Positions 11,410-21,531 of a stretch of DNA of 26,125 bases are shown in pieces. Below the pieces are notes generated by a model. That model saw only the letters and a program-made list of their open reading frames with translations. It was not told where the DNA came from and did no database searches. Source of the stretch: Actinomortierella ambigua (Eukaryota > Mortierellomycota > Mortierellomycetes > Mortierellales > Mortierellaceae); assembly GCA_016098155.1 (NCBI GenBank), contig JAAAJB010000509.1, forward strand, positions 1-26,125, written 5' to 3'. The position numbers and the translations under genes were made by a program. The stretch's first letter is position 1. Every line of letters starts with the position of its first letter.

Positions 11410-12362
11410 TCAGGAGAGAGTAATGTTGAGTTGGTTGATGTCAATGGTATCCGTGATCTGGTCCCCGGCGGAAGAAGAAGCTGGGGCGACCTTGTTGACG
11501 GGACTGATGGCCTCGCCATGGAGCAAAAACTTTTTGATGTTACGCATGGCCAGGTTCTCCATGTCCTTGGTGGACTCGACGGTGTGGGTGCCCATGTGGG
11601 GGACCAATGTGCAACGAGGATGGGACAAGAGGCCCTCGCTCACCCTCGGTTCAAACTCAAACACGTCCAGCCCTGCAGAGGCGACCTTGCCAGAGTCCAG
11701 GGCCGCCACGAGCGCGGCCTCGTCAATGGTCGGCCCACGCGAGATGTTGATCACGACCACGCCGTCCTTCATCTTTTCAAACTGCGCCGTGCTCAACAGG
11801 TGACGGGTCGACTCTGTCAGCGGCACACAGACCACAATCACGTCCGACTCGCGGAGCAAGGTGTCGTAGGCCGCGTAGCGCACATTCCACTTAGCCTCGT
11901 CTACAAAGATGAGAGGGGGGGGAGGGGGGAGGAGATTTGTTACCAAAATGGGTAAGATCCTTATTGTTGCATGCGTTTGCATGTAAAACCTTGGGCCCTC
12001 CAAAACAGCGAGTAGAGCAAACAAAACAAAAAAGAAATGGTGTGGCTTACCTCGGATATCCAGACGGCGACGGTTGTAGTACTGGACAAGCATACCAAAG
12101 GCGTTGGCTCGCTTTGCTATCGCCTGGGGAAGGGAAGGGTCATCCGACGCAAAAGTCAATTTTGAGTTAGAATCCAATGTTCCCGATCTCATGTTTTCTT
12201 TTTTCTTTTTCATACGATTCACAACAATTCTTTCATTGCTCCTCAAAGCCTCGTTTCAGTCGAACCCCAGCTTACCTTGCCGATGCCACCCAAACCGATA
12301 ATGCCGATGGTTTTGGCCGCCAGATCGTTCGCCCTTGGAAGTCTTTCCATGAATTTACCTTT

Positions 12363-12393
<31 letters not shown>

Positions 12394-13521
12394 AAAGCTT
12401 TCGTTAGTGAACATAGTACGCGCCTTTGTCTCTCATTTTTTTATCTCGTTCCGTCTGGGTAAGCTTACCTTGACGCAGCAATGTCTGTCCCTCCGAGAAA
12501 CGACGCAGACAGCCCAAGATCAAAAACATGGCGGTGTCAGCAGTGGCATCGGAGACGACGCCGGGCGTGTTGGTGACTGTGATCCCACGAGCCGCGCATG
12601 CGTCAATATCAATGCCATCGTATCCAGCAGCCCGCAGAGCGATGATCCGCATGGAGGATGGCATGGCGTCGACAAGCTCCTTGTCCAGCGGTCCAATCAC
12701 CTAAGACGAACAAAAAAAAAATTGCATAGTTTGCTTAGTCAAGAGAGGATATTGACCGGAATGGATGGGGGGGGGGAGGTTTGATAATTCAAATGTTTCG
12801 GGGATTGATTCCCCACGCCCCCCCTTTTTTCGTTTCCCCAGCCATCCTTTCCTCTTTGCATGTACACACCAGCAAAAAAAATGAAAAGGGGGAAAAGAAG
12901 AGTTGTGTTCTTCGTACCTTTGAGTTCCAGATCATGGCAGTGTATCCATCGTACTTGCCACCTTTCTTGCAGCGACGAATAAAGTCTTGGCGGGTGCCTT
13001 CAAAGATCTATCCGTGCCAAGAGAACAGCATTGGAGAGAGAGAGCGATGCGTAAATTTCAATGGCGACCAAATGATCTGTCTAGTCGAAAATACAAAAAA
13101 GAGAGAAGAAGAATGCCTCAATCCTCCTCACCTTTGGTGTGAAATACTCCTGAAAGTCCTCCATGTCCTAGAGAATCATACAAAAAAAAAAAAAAAGAAG
13201 ACAACGCAAAAGCATCAGGTCACCCGATCAAACAGATAAAAACGTCATCAATTCCTCTATTCTACGATCAAAAAAAGCGAGGGGCGAGTTTCGCGGATAC
13301 AAAAAGAAAAAGGAAGGGAAGAATGCACGTTCTTTGCTCTTTAGCGCGGACCCGCCTCCATTCTCCCTCTCCTTTCTCTCTCCTAGAAAAAAACTTGATC
13401 GCCCACTTTTTTTTTCATTTCGTACCTGAACGCCGTACTGGATTGGGGCGAGGATAAGGACGTTTTGCTTCTTGACGTCCTCATCTTTAATATCCCATCC
13501 AGCTTTCTTGATCCAATCCAT
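11410..13521 (-). CDS. D-2-hydroxyacid dehydrogenase, glyoxylate/hydroxypyruvate reductase type
   Basis: Seven exons on the minus strand (13426-13521, 13132-13167, 12918-13007, 12469-12700, 12276-12358, 12051-12123, 11410-11900) join in frame to 366 residues. Family reaction: NAD(P)H-dependent reduction of glyoxylate, hydroxypyruvate or related 2-oxoacids to D-2-hydroxyacids. Visible signatures are the dinucleotide loop GLGGIG (173-178), NISRG with catalytic Arg258, DVFEFEP with Glu287, and PHMGTHT with His305. NRRR follows the second strand of the nucleotide fold, which suggests NADPH preference. The N-terminal part has the expected 'RAAGYDGIDIDAC' and 'TPGVVSDATAD' blocks. The ATG at 13519-13521 begins the only frame compatible with the splice chain. 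Exon 2 is only 36 nt, and the 12359-12468 intron ends in an unusual AAG. No targeting peptide is evident, so it is likely cytosolic. The exact substrate cannot be fixed from sequence; fungal D-mandelate dehydrogenase is a close alternative. Confidence 0.88.
12366..12387 (-). repeat. Intronic A run (T run on the coding strand)
   Basis: About 22 A on the plus strand, which is a T run just upstream of the AAG splice acceptor of the dehydrogenase gene's fourth intron. It is probably that intron's polypyrimidine tract. Confidence 0.8.
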
Positions 13522-13682
13522 GCTCTGTTAATTTTATCCTTTTTGCGTGATGTCCTCGGGTAGTGGGCTGGAAGGGAAGGAAGGGCGAGTTGTTTGTCGT
13601 GATGATTGTGGGTTTTTTGAAAAGAAAAGGAACGATCCAGAAATCAGAAAAGGTCCTCAATTTATTTGACCCCTGCGAATGC

Positions 13683-13693
13683 CACGTGATTGG
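13683..13693 (-). promoter_or_regulatory. CCAAT box abutting a CACGTG E-box
   Basis: Read on the minus strand, CCAAT is followed directly by CACGTG, about 160-170 nt upstream of the dehydrogenase start codon. CCAAT is the site of the fungal HAP complex, and CACGTG is bound by Cbf1- or Pho4-type bHLH factors. Their abutting arrangement at a promoter distance supports a regulatory role. Binding itself is inferred. Confidence 0.4.
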
Positions 13694-15285
13694 TAGACTC
13701 CCTCGATCGCGCACGTTTGTTCATAAAGTGAGCAACGGCTGCAACTTTGGTTGGTTGGAAGGGATAGAGAGAGGCAAATGCCAATACGATCCGTTGTGAG
13801 CTAGAGACATGTTTTTTTTTTCAAAGCGAGGGACAAAGGAGGGAGGTTAGATTGTCTCTTGCTTTTTCGTAAACGCAGCGCGTGACAGGATTATCTTGCA
13901 TGGGTAGTTTGTACCCTCGAGACTCCGTGCAGACCGTTGATCCCCCCCCCACCCCTTGTGCAGACCGTTAAGTGTAACAGAGTTATCAATGGACACTCCG
14001 AAGAAAAAAAGAAAACTGTCCCCCTCTCCTCGCACCTGCTTCTGGTACCATTTTTAGCTCTTCGAGTCAAACTCTTTTCAAACACAAACCATCAGTCCTC
14101 CCTCTTGAGCTTGCCTGCAACTCAGTATTGCAAGTGGAGTGTGACGGGGCCCTGTCTGTGTCGGATCAAGAATTGCGTATTCTTCTCCTGTCGTGCCATG
14201 CTTCCTCATTTTGATAAAAAGGCAATTGACAGCGTAGCTCAGAAAAAAGCTTCTAAGCCCAGGGTGTTTTTATGAACACGTTGTGTTGCCCCACTTTGAA
14301 CAGCCTCTATTTCTTCTTCCTCCTCTTTTTTCTCTCTCTCTCTGTTCGTATGAGAAAGGACTGGACGATGGGAGAGGATAACGGGAATCAAAGCAGGTAG
14401 CAAGGCTTTCTTGGCACAGTACGAGATGAAGAAAAGAATGTGGTTTCCCGTAGGCTCTCGCTTTTCTCGCCATTGTCTCCCCGATACATGATGAAAGGGC
14501 GGTGGTTCAGTCCGACCGTTGCGCCTTCGCCATGATCCGTGTCTTTTCATGCCAACTTCTCCCTTCCCCCCTCTAGCCAACACTTTGAAGACTCGATAGA
14601 TTTGGGGACTGAGCAACTAAATCCGAAAGAACCTGTCCTTGCCTTGTGATGTGACCGATGCTGGTAGCGCGATGCTACTCTCACCTGCCATCCTATTGCT
14701 ATTGGCTACAACACTTTAGTGAGTGATGGTCGAGCATGCTGTTGGCAAACCTACTTTTCTGTAAGGCTGCCAGCAACAGTTGGAGGAAGTTTGCTTTTTT
14801 AGCAATGTTAGTCATAGTGCTCAGTTTCTTGTTGCCCGCCTGCTACCTCTTCCCTCCTCCCCCTCTCTCAATGGGTTCAGACTGTATTGTACTCTTCGTT
14901 GTAGCCAACGAAAAGAAAGAAAACAAAGTGCAGAGAAAAGGATTCCATTGGTGGGAAGCATGCTTGGGGGGGGAGTGGGGAGTGGGGAGTGAGGGAAGAA
15001 AAGCAAAAAGGGCGCGTGGCTCAAAGAGAGCTTTGGGTACTTTCTTTCCTCTCTAAAAGGAAATGTCCTCGAAACTCTCACGCTCGTTTGTTGTACCTGG
15101 CAGGAGAAGAGGGCAGAGACCTTTTTCCCCCTTCCCGTCTCCCCCGCACTATCCCACCACCACTTCTTTAGCCACCTGGGGTGGTTCCAGCGACACACGC
15201 AACAGCTAGAAAAGTTGACGCAGAGTGGGGGGACGGGGGACGGGGGGAGGTTTGGGGAATGAGAGGAGGGGGAGCAAAAGAATGA

Positions 15286-15305
15286 TGACTCGGTCCCCTT
15301 ATATA
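15286..15305 (+). promoter_or_regulatory. DHTKD1: TGACTC-type site followed by TATA box
   Basis: TGACTCG (15286-15292) is one base from the Gcn4/CpcA consensus TGACTCA. It sits just upstream of TTATATA (15299-15305), the clearest TATA-like element in the divergent region. The TATA box is about 260 nt before the start codon and is followed by a TC-rich leader typical of fungal promoters. Confidence 0.45.
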
Positions 15306-15336
15306 CCCCTGCGCTGCCCCTCTTTCCTAACAACCC

Positions 15337-15369
15337 TTTTTCTTCTTCTTCTTCTTCTTCTTCTTCTTC
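15337..15369 (+). repeat. TTC trinucleotide run
   Basis: About eleven TTC units lie 35-65 nt downstream of the TATA box. They probably sit around the transcription start or in the early 5' UTR of the 2-oxoadipate dehydrogenase gene. Confidence 0.85.
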
Positions 15370-15525
15370 CTCTTTTCTCCCCAACCTCCTCCTTCTCCAC
15401 TCTCCTCCCTCTTGCTCGTCTTCTTCTTCCTCCGTCCACCTCCCCACTCCTTCACCTTATCCTTCCCCCATCTCCCTTTTCATTTATCTTGCCTGGATCA
15501 ACTCCCTTTTGCAAGATCGACTCGT

Positions 15526-15532
15526 TGACTCA
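15526..15532 (+). promoter_or_regulatory. DHTKD1: Perfect TGACTCA (Gcn4/CpcA-type) site
   Basis: An exact TGACTCA lies 29 nt upstream of the ATG, so it is probably within the 5' UTR rather than upstream of the TATA box. In ascomycetes this motif mediates general amino-acid control. Here it is a motif match only, and a 7-mer can occur by chance. Confidence 0.3.
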
Positions 15533-15561
15533 TCCTCTCCGCTATATCCGCATACACCACC

Positions 15562-18500
15562 ATGTCTGCCATCTTCAGAGTCGCCGCCAGCACCACGAAG
15601 CGTGCCATGGCTGGCCACGGTAGCGCCCTCCGCATGACTGCTGCTCGTCACATCCAATCTCAGTCGTCGTCCCTGCCAGCGATTGCACTCCGACAGCGAC
15701 CTGCCCTTACCACTGTCCAGCCCATCGTCCAGCGTCGTGCCTACCACGATGATGGCGCCTGGGGATACCGCACTCCCAAGAAGTTTTCCATGCCCGACTG
15801 TAAGTGATGCCTTTATATTATTGATTTCTTTTGAATGGAGGCGCAACAAAGGAGATGCCCCACAATGACTACACCTAGCTAGTGTCTAACATTGATGTGG
15901 GCCACTTTATTAATCTCCATAACCAGATACCCCCGAACAACTCGCCAACCGTGTCGAGAATGCCAACCTTCTGCGCTTGGTCATCGCTTACCGCACCCAC
16001 GGCCACAAGATTGCGGATCTGGACCCCTTGGGTCTTACACATAAGGAGTACGTGTGTTGTGAATATTCAGCTGGTGCACACCAAATTGGATGCCTGATCT
16101 GCTGCCCTTTTTTTTTTAAGGTTTTCCTTCTTTATTCTTTTTTTGGGCCACTTTCCTGTATCGGTATTTTTCTCACGGGGGTGCAAAGCAACAGAGACGG
16201 GAGAGGGGATATGAATGCTCTGCCCTTTTGTGGGGGTCACATTGAGGAGGATGGGATGAGAATAAGTGTCTTTCTGTTCCTCTAACAAACATGTGTCGCA
16301 TCACATCGCTCTCTTCCCCTTCGTTGCTCCTGCAGGGCCGTCGTTGCCCTCGAGGCCGAGCGCTATGCTCTGGACGATCCATCCAAGGTCTACAACTTGA
16401 ACGGCATCTTGCATGTCAACGAGTCCAAGCACTCGGCCGAGGCAAGAGAGGAAGCCACTCTTGAGACTGTCCTCAACCACCTCAAGAAGTCTTACAGCGG
16501 CAAGATTGCCTATGAGTTTACACACATCCCTGTAAGTGGTTTTATTTTTTATTATTTATTTGTTCGTCTGGTCTCGGCTGATTGGTGAGCATGAAGAAAG
16601 ATACTTTTTTTGACATGGACTGACTGACAACACGAATCCAACTGCTCTCCTTCCACCCCTCTCTCCCTACTCCCTCCCCCTCCTTCTCCCCTCCCCCCTT
16701 TTTTTCTTTTCTTTCCTTTAACGCCTTCCTCCATGACAGGATGCCAGCGAGCGTCGTTGGTTTGCTCACCAGGTCGAGTCGTACCAGAAGCCTCCTATCA
16801 CACCCGAAGACAAGCGACGCATGTTTGAGCTGTTGAGCAAGTCTGAGGTCTTTGACCACTTTATGGGCAAGAAGTTTGCCCAGGTCAAGCGCTACGGTCT
16901 TGAGGGTGCCGAGTCGATGATGGTGGCCCTGGACTCGCTCTTGCAGACGGCGTCGAAGAACGGTGTCACGCAGGCCGTCATTGGTATGCCGCACCGTGGC
17001 CGTCTCAACCTGCTGACGGATCTGCTCCAATACGATCCTACGGCCTTGTTCTCCAAGGTGAAGGGCAACTCCGAGTTCCCTGCAGGTCTGCCCGCAACGG
17101 GCGATGTCTTGTCCCACATTGCCAATTCGCCCACGATCGACTATGGCGCGACCGAGCCGATCAAGGTGTCGATGTTGCACAACCCCTCGCATCTGGAGGC
17201 CGTCAACCCGGTGGCGATGGGCAAGGCTCGCGCCAAGCAGATGGATCTGATTGCCACGTCGTCGCCAGACTGCCAGTTGGGCGACAAGGTCATGTGCGTG
17301 CAACTGCACGGTGATGCGGCTTTCACGGGCCAAGGTGTGGTGATGGAGAGCTTGGGTCTGTCGAACCTGCCCCATTTCTCTTCGGGCGGTTCGATCCACA
17401 TTGTGGTCAACAACCAGATTGGTTACACAACACCTGCGCAGAACGCACGCTCGTCCGTGTACAGCTCTGATATCGGCAAGATGATCAACGCACCCGTCAT
17501 TCACGTCAATGGCGACCACCCTGAGGAGGTGGCGCACGCCGTGCGCCTTGCGTTTGAGTACCGCAACAAGTTCCGCAAGGATGTGATCCTGGACCTTATT
17601 GCCTACCGCCGATGGGGCCACAACGAGCTGGACGAGCCCGCGTTCACGCAGCCGCTCATGTACAACAACATCCGTGCGCGCAAGTCGGTGCCCAAGATGT
17701 ACGAGGAGAAGCTCCTGAGCGAGCAGCTGCTGGACAAGGAGGAGGTTGAGGACTTCCGCCGGGACTATTTTGAGAAGCTGGACGATGCCTTTGGTGAGAT
17801 TGAGGGCTTCAAGCCCGAGGCGGACCAGCTCAAGGGCAAGTGGGAGGGCATGATCCTGCCGACGGAGACGGTCAGCCGACTGAACACGGGCATCGATCTC
17901 GATGCCATGCGCGTCATCGGCAAGGCCTCTGTCGCGACCCCGACCGGATTCGAGGTCCACCCTCGTCTGGCCAAGTTCCACGTGCAGTCGCGTCTGAGCA
18001 AGCTCAAGGACGGGCAAAAGATTGACTGGGCGACGGCGGAGGCGATCGCGTTTGGCTCGCTGCTCGAGGAGGGCTTTGATGTGCGCATCTGTGGTCAGGA
18101 TGTCGGTCGTGGCACGTTCTCGCAGCGCCATGCGATGCTGGTCGACCAAAAGACGGAGCGTGTCCATATCCCCCTCAACTCGCTGAGCGAGTCCCAGGGT
18201 CATCTGGAGGTCGCCAACTCGTCCCTGTCCGAGCTGGCCGTCCTGGGCTTTGAGGCCGGTATGAGCTACGAGACCCCCAAGATGCTGAACATTTGGGAGG
18301 CCCAGTTTGGTGATTTCTTCAATTCGGCTCAGGTCACCATCGATACCTACGTCAGCAGTGCTGAGAGTAAGTTTTTTTTTTTTTGGCATAATTCCTTGTA
18401 ATTTGGTGGCGATGAAAAGAATGCGAGATGGTGGCAAACAAAAGAAAGAGGAGAGAAAGAGGGTTGATCCGTACACTAATTAATTTTTTTTACTTTCTCC

Positions 18501-19254
18501 TCTGTTTTTTCTGTTTCCGTCCGCAGCCAAGTGGTTGCGCCAGTCTGGCCTCGTGATGCTGCTGCCCCACGGTTACGACGGTGCGGGCCCCGAGCACTCG
18601 TCGTGCCGCATCGAGCGCTGGCTGCAGATGACCAACGATACGTATGACATGACCGACGCCGAGTACAAGCCCAACACCAACATGCACGTTGTCAACCCTA
18701 CCACGCCCGCCCAGTACTTCCACCTGCTGCGTCGCCAGATGAAGCGCGACTTCCGCAAGCCACTGATCGTGGTTGGACCCAAGACACTGCTGCGTCTGCC
18801 CACGGCCGTGTCGACGCTGGAGGAGATGGGACCCAACACGACGTTCGAGCCAGTCCTCGGCGACGCGCAAACACAGGACAAGCCCGAAGCCGTGGAGAAG
18901 GTGCTGTTTGTCTCTGGTAAGCTGTACTACGACCTGGTCAAGGAGCGTGAGACCCAGGGAGCGACCGACAAGGTGGCGATCGTCCGTGTTGAGGAGCTGA
19001 GCCCGTTCCCCAAGCAGGGTCTCCAGGAGGAGATTGAGCGCTATGCTGATGCCAAGGAGTTTACGTGGATCCAGGAGGAGCCCCAGAACGGAGGCGCCTT
19101 TTCCTTCATGGAGCCACGTATCCGCCAGCTGTTGCCTGAGGCCAAGTCCTTGGGCTACATTGGTCGTGGCCCCTCCGCTGCCCCTGCTACGGGCATTGCG
19201 ACGGTGCATCGTAAGGAGAGCGCGGATATCCTTGCCAAGGCCTTTCGTCTGTAA
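15562..19254 (+). CDS. DHTKD1: 2-oxoadipate dehydrogenase E1 component (DHTKD1 type), mitochondrial
   Basis: Five exons (15562-15799, 15927-16047, 16336-16531, 16740-18366, 18527-19254) join in frame to 969 residues. The start is the ATG in a CCACC context. Family reaction: thiamine-diphosphate-dependent decarboxylation of 2-oxoadipate, passing the glutaryl group to the E2 lipoyl domain, in lysine and tryptophan breakdown. Residues 1-62 are rich in Arg, Ser and Ala with almost no acids, and QRRAY is a likely matrix-peptidase site. A short 'AWGYR' segment leads straight to the YRTHGHK block. The extra N-terminal segment typical of 2-oxoglutarate dehydrogenase is missing, which is the DHTKD1 pattern. 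Other marks are [10 protein letters not shown] (236-245), [30 protein letters not shown] with Asp377, Asn409-Asn410 for cofactor and Mg, [24 protein letters not shown] text reading [10 protein letters not shown], and [15 protein letters not shown]. Ordinary 2-oxoglutarate dehydrogenase is the alternative, but the N-terminus and AESM argue against it. Confidence 0.9.
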
Positions 19255-20241
19255 CAAAAAGAAAGAATAGAGAAGGAGGAGGTGGAGGGCCTCTCGAGTA
19301 GTTTTTCGTTTTTTTTTTTTCTTGTTGTTTTCTTTTCTGTATATATCATTTGCATCTCCGCGCAATAGACACCCACATTCATTATATTTTTTGACCGTGT
19401 ATTGTGATGTGAACGGAGTGAAGGAGGGGAGGGAGAAGAGAACTGGACAGGTAGGTTTGATAAACAAGAAAGGATCGACAGATCTTCAACGGTCTCCTAA
19501 TATAAATACATGTGTGTTGATCCCGAATCGACGATGGAGGAGTAGAAAGAGGAACACACAGTGGGAGGTGTGTGAGAAAAAAAAAGGTCAAACACACAGA
19601 TTTTTGAGAGCAAGAAACGGGAAAGGAGAAGAGAAGGGGGGGGAGGGAGAGAGAGAACGGTGAAGGACAAAGTAACGAGGATCGGAATGCATAGAGAACA
19701 AAACAAGAGGTAGGGCAGGGCTCATGGATGTTGATGTGGGAGGAGGATGGAGGAAGCGTGCGCGTGTTTGTGCATGATGAGTGTGCACCGACCAGGTGCC
19801 CTGTGTGCGTCTGTGATGTGATGTGATGATGGCAGGTGATGGGTTGATAGCGAAGGATACGGTTGGGTTGTGTGTGTGTGTGGAGGGGGGGGGAGAGGTG
19901 TCTTATCACACACATCCCCTCTCTTACTTGGGCATTTCGCCCACGGCGACCTCATTCTGAGAGCATTGACGCGTCTGTCTCTCTCTCTCTGTGTGTGTCT
20001 GTCCCCCTTTTGTCTGATTTTTTTTGGGTTGAGAACCAAAAAAATAAATTTCACTTTTTTTTCTCTCTCTCTCTCTCTCGCTTTTGTTTCCCAACAGTCG
20101 AGCGCGTCGCCCTCTCTCATTCTCTCTCTCTTTCTCACTCTGGTTCGCTCCCTCTTATTTCGACTCCCATTTGGTTACCCATCCTTCTGACACCCATTAC
20201 TCAGTCCCCCCATACCCCTGTCTCGCCTGCATGTATGTCTG

Positions 20242-20342
20242 GTGCACAGAGCACGGTGTGGTCGCCATGACCCTGCATGGGCCTGGCATTGCATGGTCCC
20301 CTTTGGCCTCATTAGGCCAGTTGCCGACCCTGTGGACCAGGG
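20242..20342. other. Cluster of short inverted repeats
   Basis: Within 100 nt there are four short perfect stems: GTGC/GCAC (20242-20254), GGTC/GACC (20260-20272), TGGCCT-CATT-AGGCCA (20304-20319) and CCCTG-TGGAC-CAGGG (20328-20342). GCATGG is also directly repeated. The cluster ends 243 nt before the DEK-HMG start codon. It may be protein-binding sites or structured leader RNA. The function is unknown. Confidence 0.45.
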
Positions 20343-20512
20343 CCAGAATGACCAAAAAAAAATTTTTTGTTCTTTTTGAGAGAGAGAGAAAGAGAGAAAG
20401 AAAATCACGCGTACTCTTTTTTTTTTTTCTTTCTCTCTCTCTCTTATTCCTTCCGCACTCGCAAATAACGCAATCTCTCTCTTTTCTTTTTTTCCTTCCC
20501 CCATCCCATCAC

Positions 20513-20544
20513 CATCCATCCATCCATCCATCCATCCATCCATC
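20513..20544 (+). repeat. CATC/ATCC tetranucleotide microsatellite
   Basis: Eight tandem copies of a 4-bp unit lie about 40-70 nt before the DEK-HMG start codon, in the pyrimidine-rich leader. Confidence 0.9.
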
Positions 20545-20585
20545 CTCATCCTACATACCCCTCTCTCCATCCCCTTTAGATCACA

Positions 20586-21493
20586 ATGTCTGATTCCGAC
20601 TCGTCCGACTCTGAAGTCTACATCCCCAAGAACCCTCTCGCCCAAGGTACACCCCCCTTCCCACCGCCGTTCCTGCCTGTATCTCTCTCGTGTCTTTCGC
20701 GACATGATAAAAAAGAAGAAAAAAAATCAAAAGGAGAGGGGGGGGACATCCACCCCCTCCCTCATTTTTTTTTCTCGGCTTCAGGACAGACAGACAGACA
20801 GACAGATAGACAGACAAAGGGCGCAGACCCACTCAATCCAAAAAAAATTGTCCATCCCATCCCCACCCTGATACACATCCCCCCCCTCCATCCCTCTCTC
20901 TCTCTCTCTCTCTCTTCTTCTCTTCCCTCAAGGTACCACCACACACATCTAACATCCTCATACTTCTCGCTCTCTTTTACTCTCCCCTCCTCCCTCTTAC
21001 CTCCCCCCCTTCCCTCCTCCAGGCGTCGTTGAGGGCACCCGTGACCGCAAGAAGGTTGAGCGTTACCATGGCCCTGCCTCTGCCGACAAGTCTGAGAAGC
21101 CCATTGTCATCCCCATCGTAAGTGAAAGGTCTTTCTCTCTCTCTCGTTCTCCCTCGTCCACTTGCGGATTTGGGAGAGACAGAGAGGGGAGGGAGAAAAT
21201 TGAGCACATGTGGACATACCCCCCCCTTCAATCCCACTTTCGTGAACAATTCTTTGCCACACATCAATCCAACTCCCATCCCTCACACATCCACTTTATG
21301 CCTTCTCTCTTCCTCTTTCGTTCTCTCTTTCTAGGGCAAGGGCACCAAGCTGAAGGACATCCCTACTGGTAAGCATCGTCTTCTTCTTTTTTGTTGGATA
21401 ACCCCTCGCACCCGCTGTTATAAAGCCTACATCCTCGGGCCTGTTGCCACCACCGATATCTTTCTCTCACCCAAGACACTAAAAAATCTTTTA

Positions 21494-21531
<38 letters not shown>

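Larger units (their letters stand above)
13522..15561. other. Divergent promoter region, no gene seen
   Basis: About 2 kb lie between the divergent starts of the hydroxyacid dehydrogenase (-) and the 2-oxoadipate dehydrogenase E1 (+). It must hold both promoters and leaders. I see a CCAAT/CACGTG composite near the dehydrogenase, and a TATA box, a TTC run and TGACTC-type sites near the E1 gene. The remainder has C, G and T homopolymers. Open frames here, such as 14239-14616 minus or 14821-15447 minus, are low-complexity and show no domain. No tRNA-like structure was found by eye. Confidence 0.65.
19255..20585. other. Spacer with 3' UTR and pyrimidine-rich promoter, no gene seen
   Basis: The first part should hold the 3' UTR of the 2-oxoadipate dehydrogenase gene. 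From about 19970 the plus strand becomes strongly CT-rich and forms the promoter and leader of the DEK-HMG gene. Embedded is an island of ordinary composition at about 20225-20345 with several inverted repeats. Open frames across 19322-20138 are low-complexity on both strands, and none has a domain. Confidence 0.65.

Noticed and set aside
14239..15447. Minus-strand frames in the divergent promoter region
   Set aside because: Translations are runs of Glu, Arg, Ser and Pro arising from CT-rich promoter sequence. No family similarity was seen.
16542..18476. Long minus-strand open frame opposite the 2-oxoadipate dehydrogenase exon 4 (644 codons)
   Set aside because: It mirrors a strongly conserved GC-rich plus-strand exon, and the translation is rich in Leu, Arg and His with no domain. 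It is a codon-usage shadow.
20143..20153. tRNA B-box-like GGTTCGCTCC
   Set aside because: No A box, acceptor stem or anticodon arm can be drawn in the flanking CT-rich sequence.
20513..20817. Regular short tandem repeats considered as a CRISPR-like array
   Set aside because: Units are 4 bp with no unique spacers, so they are ordinary microsatellites in a eukaryotic gene.
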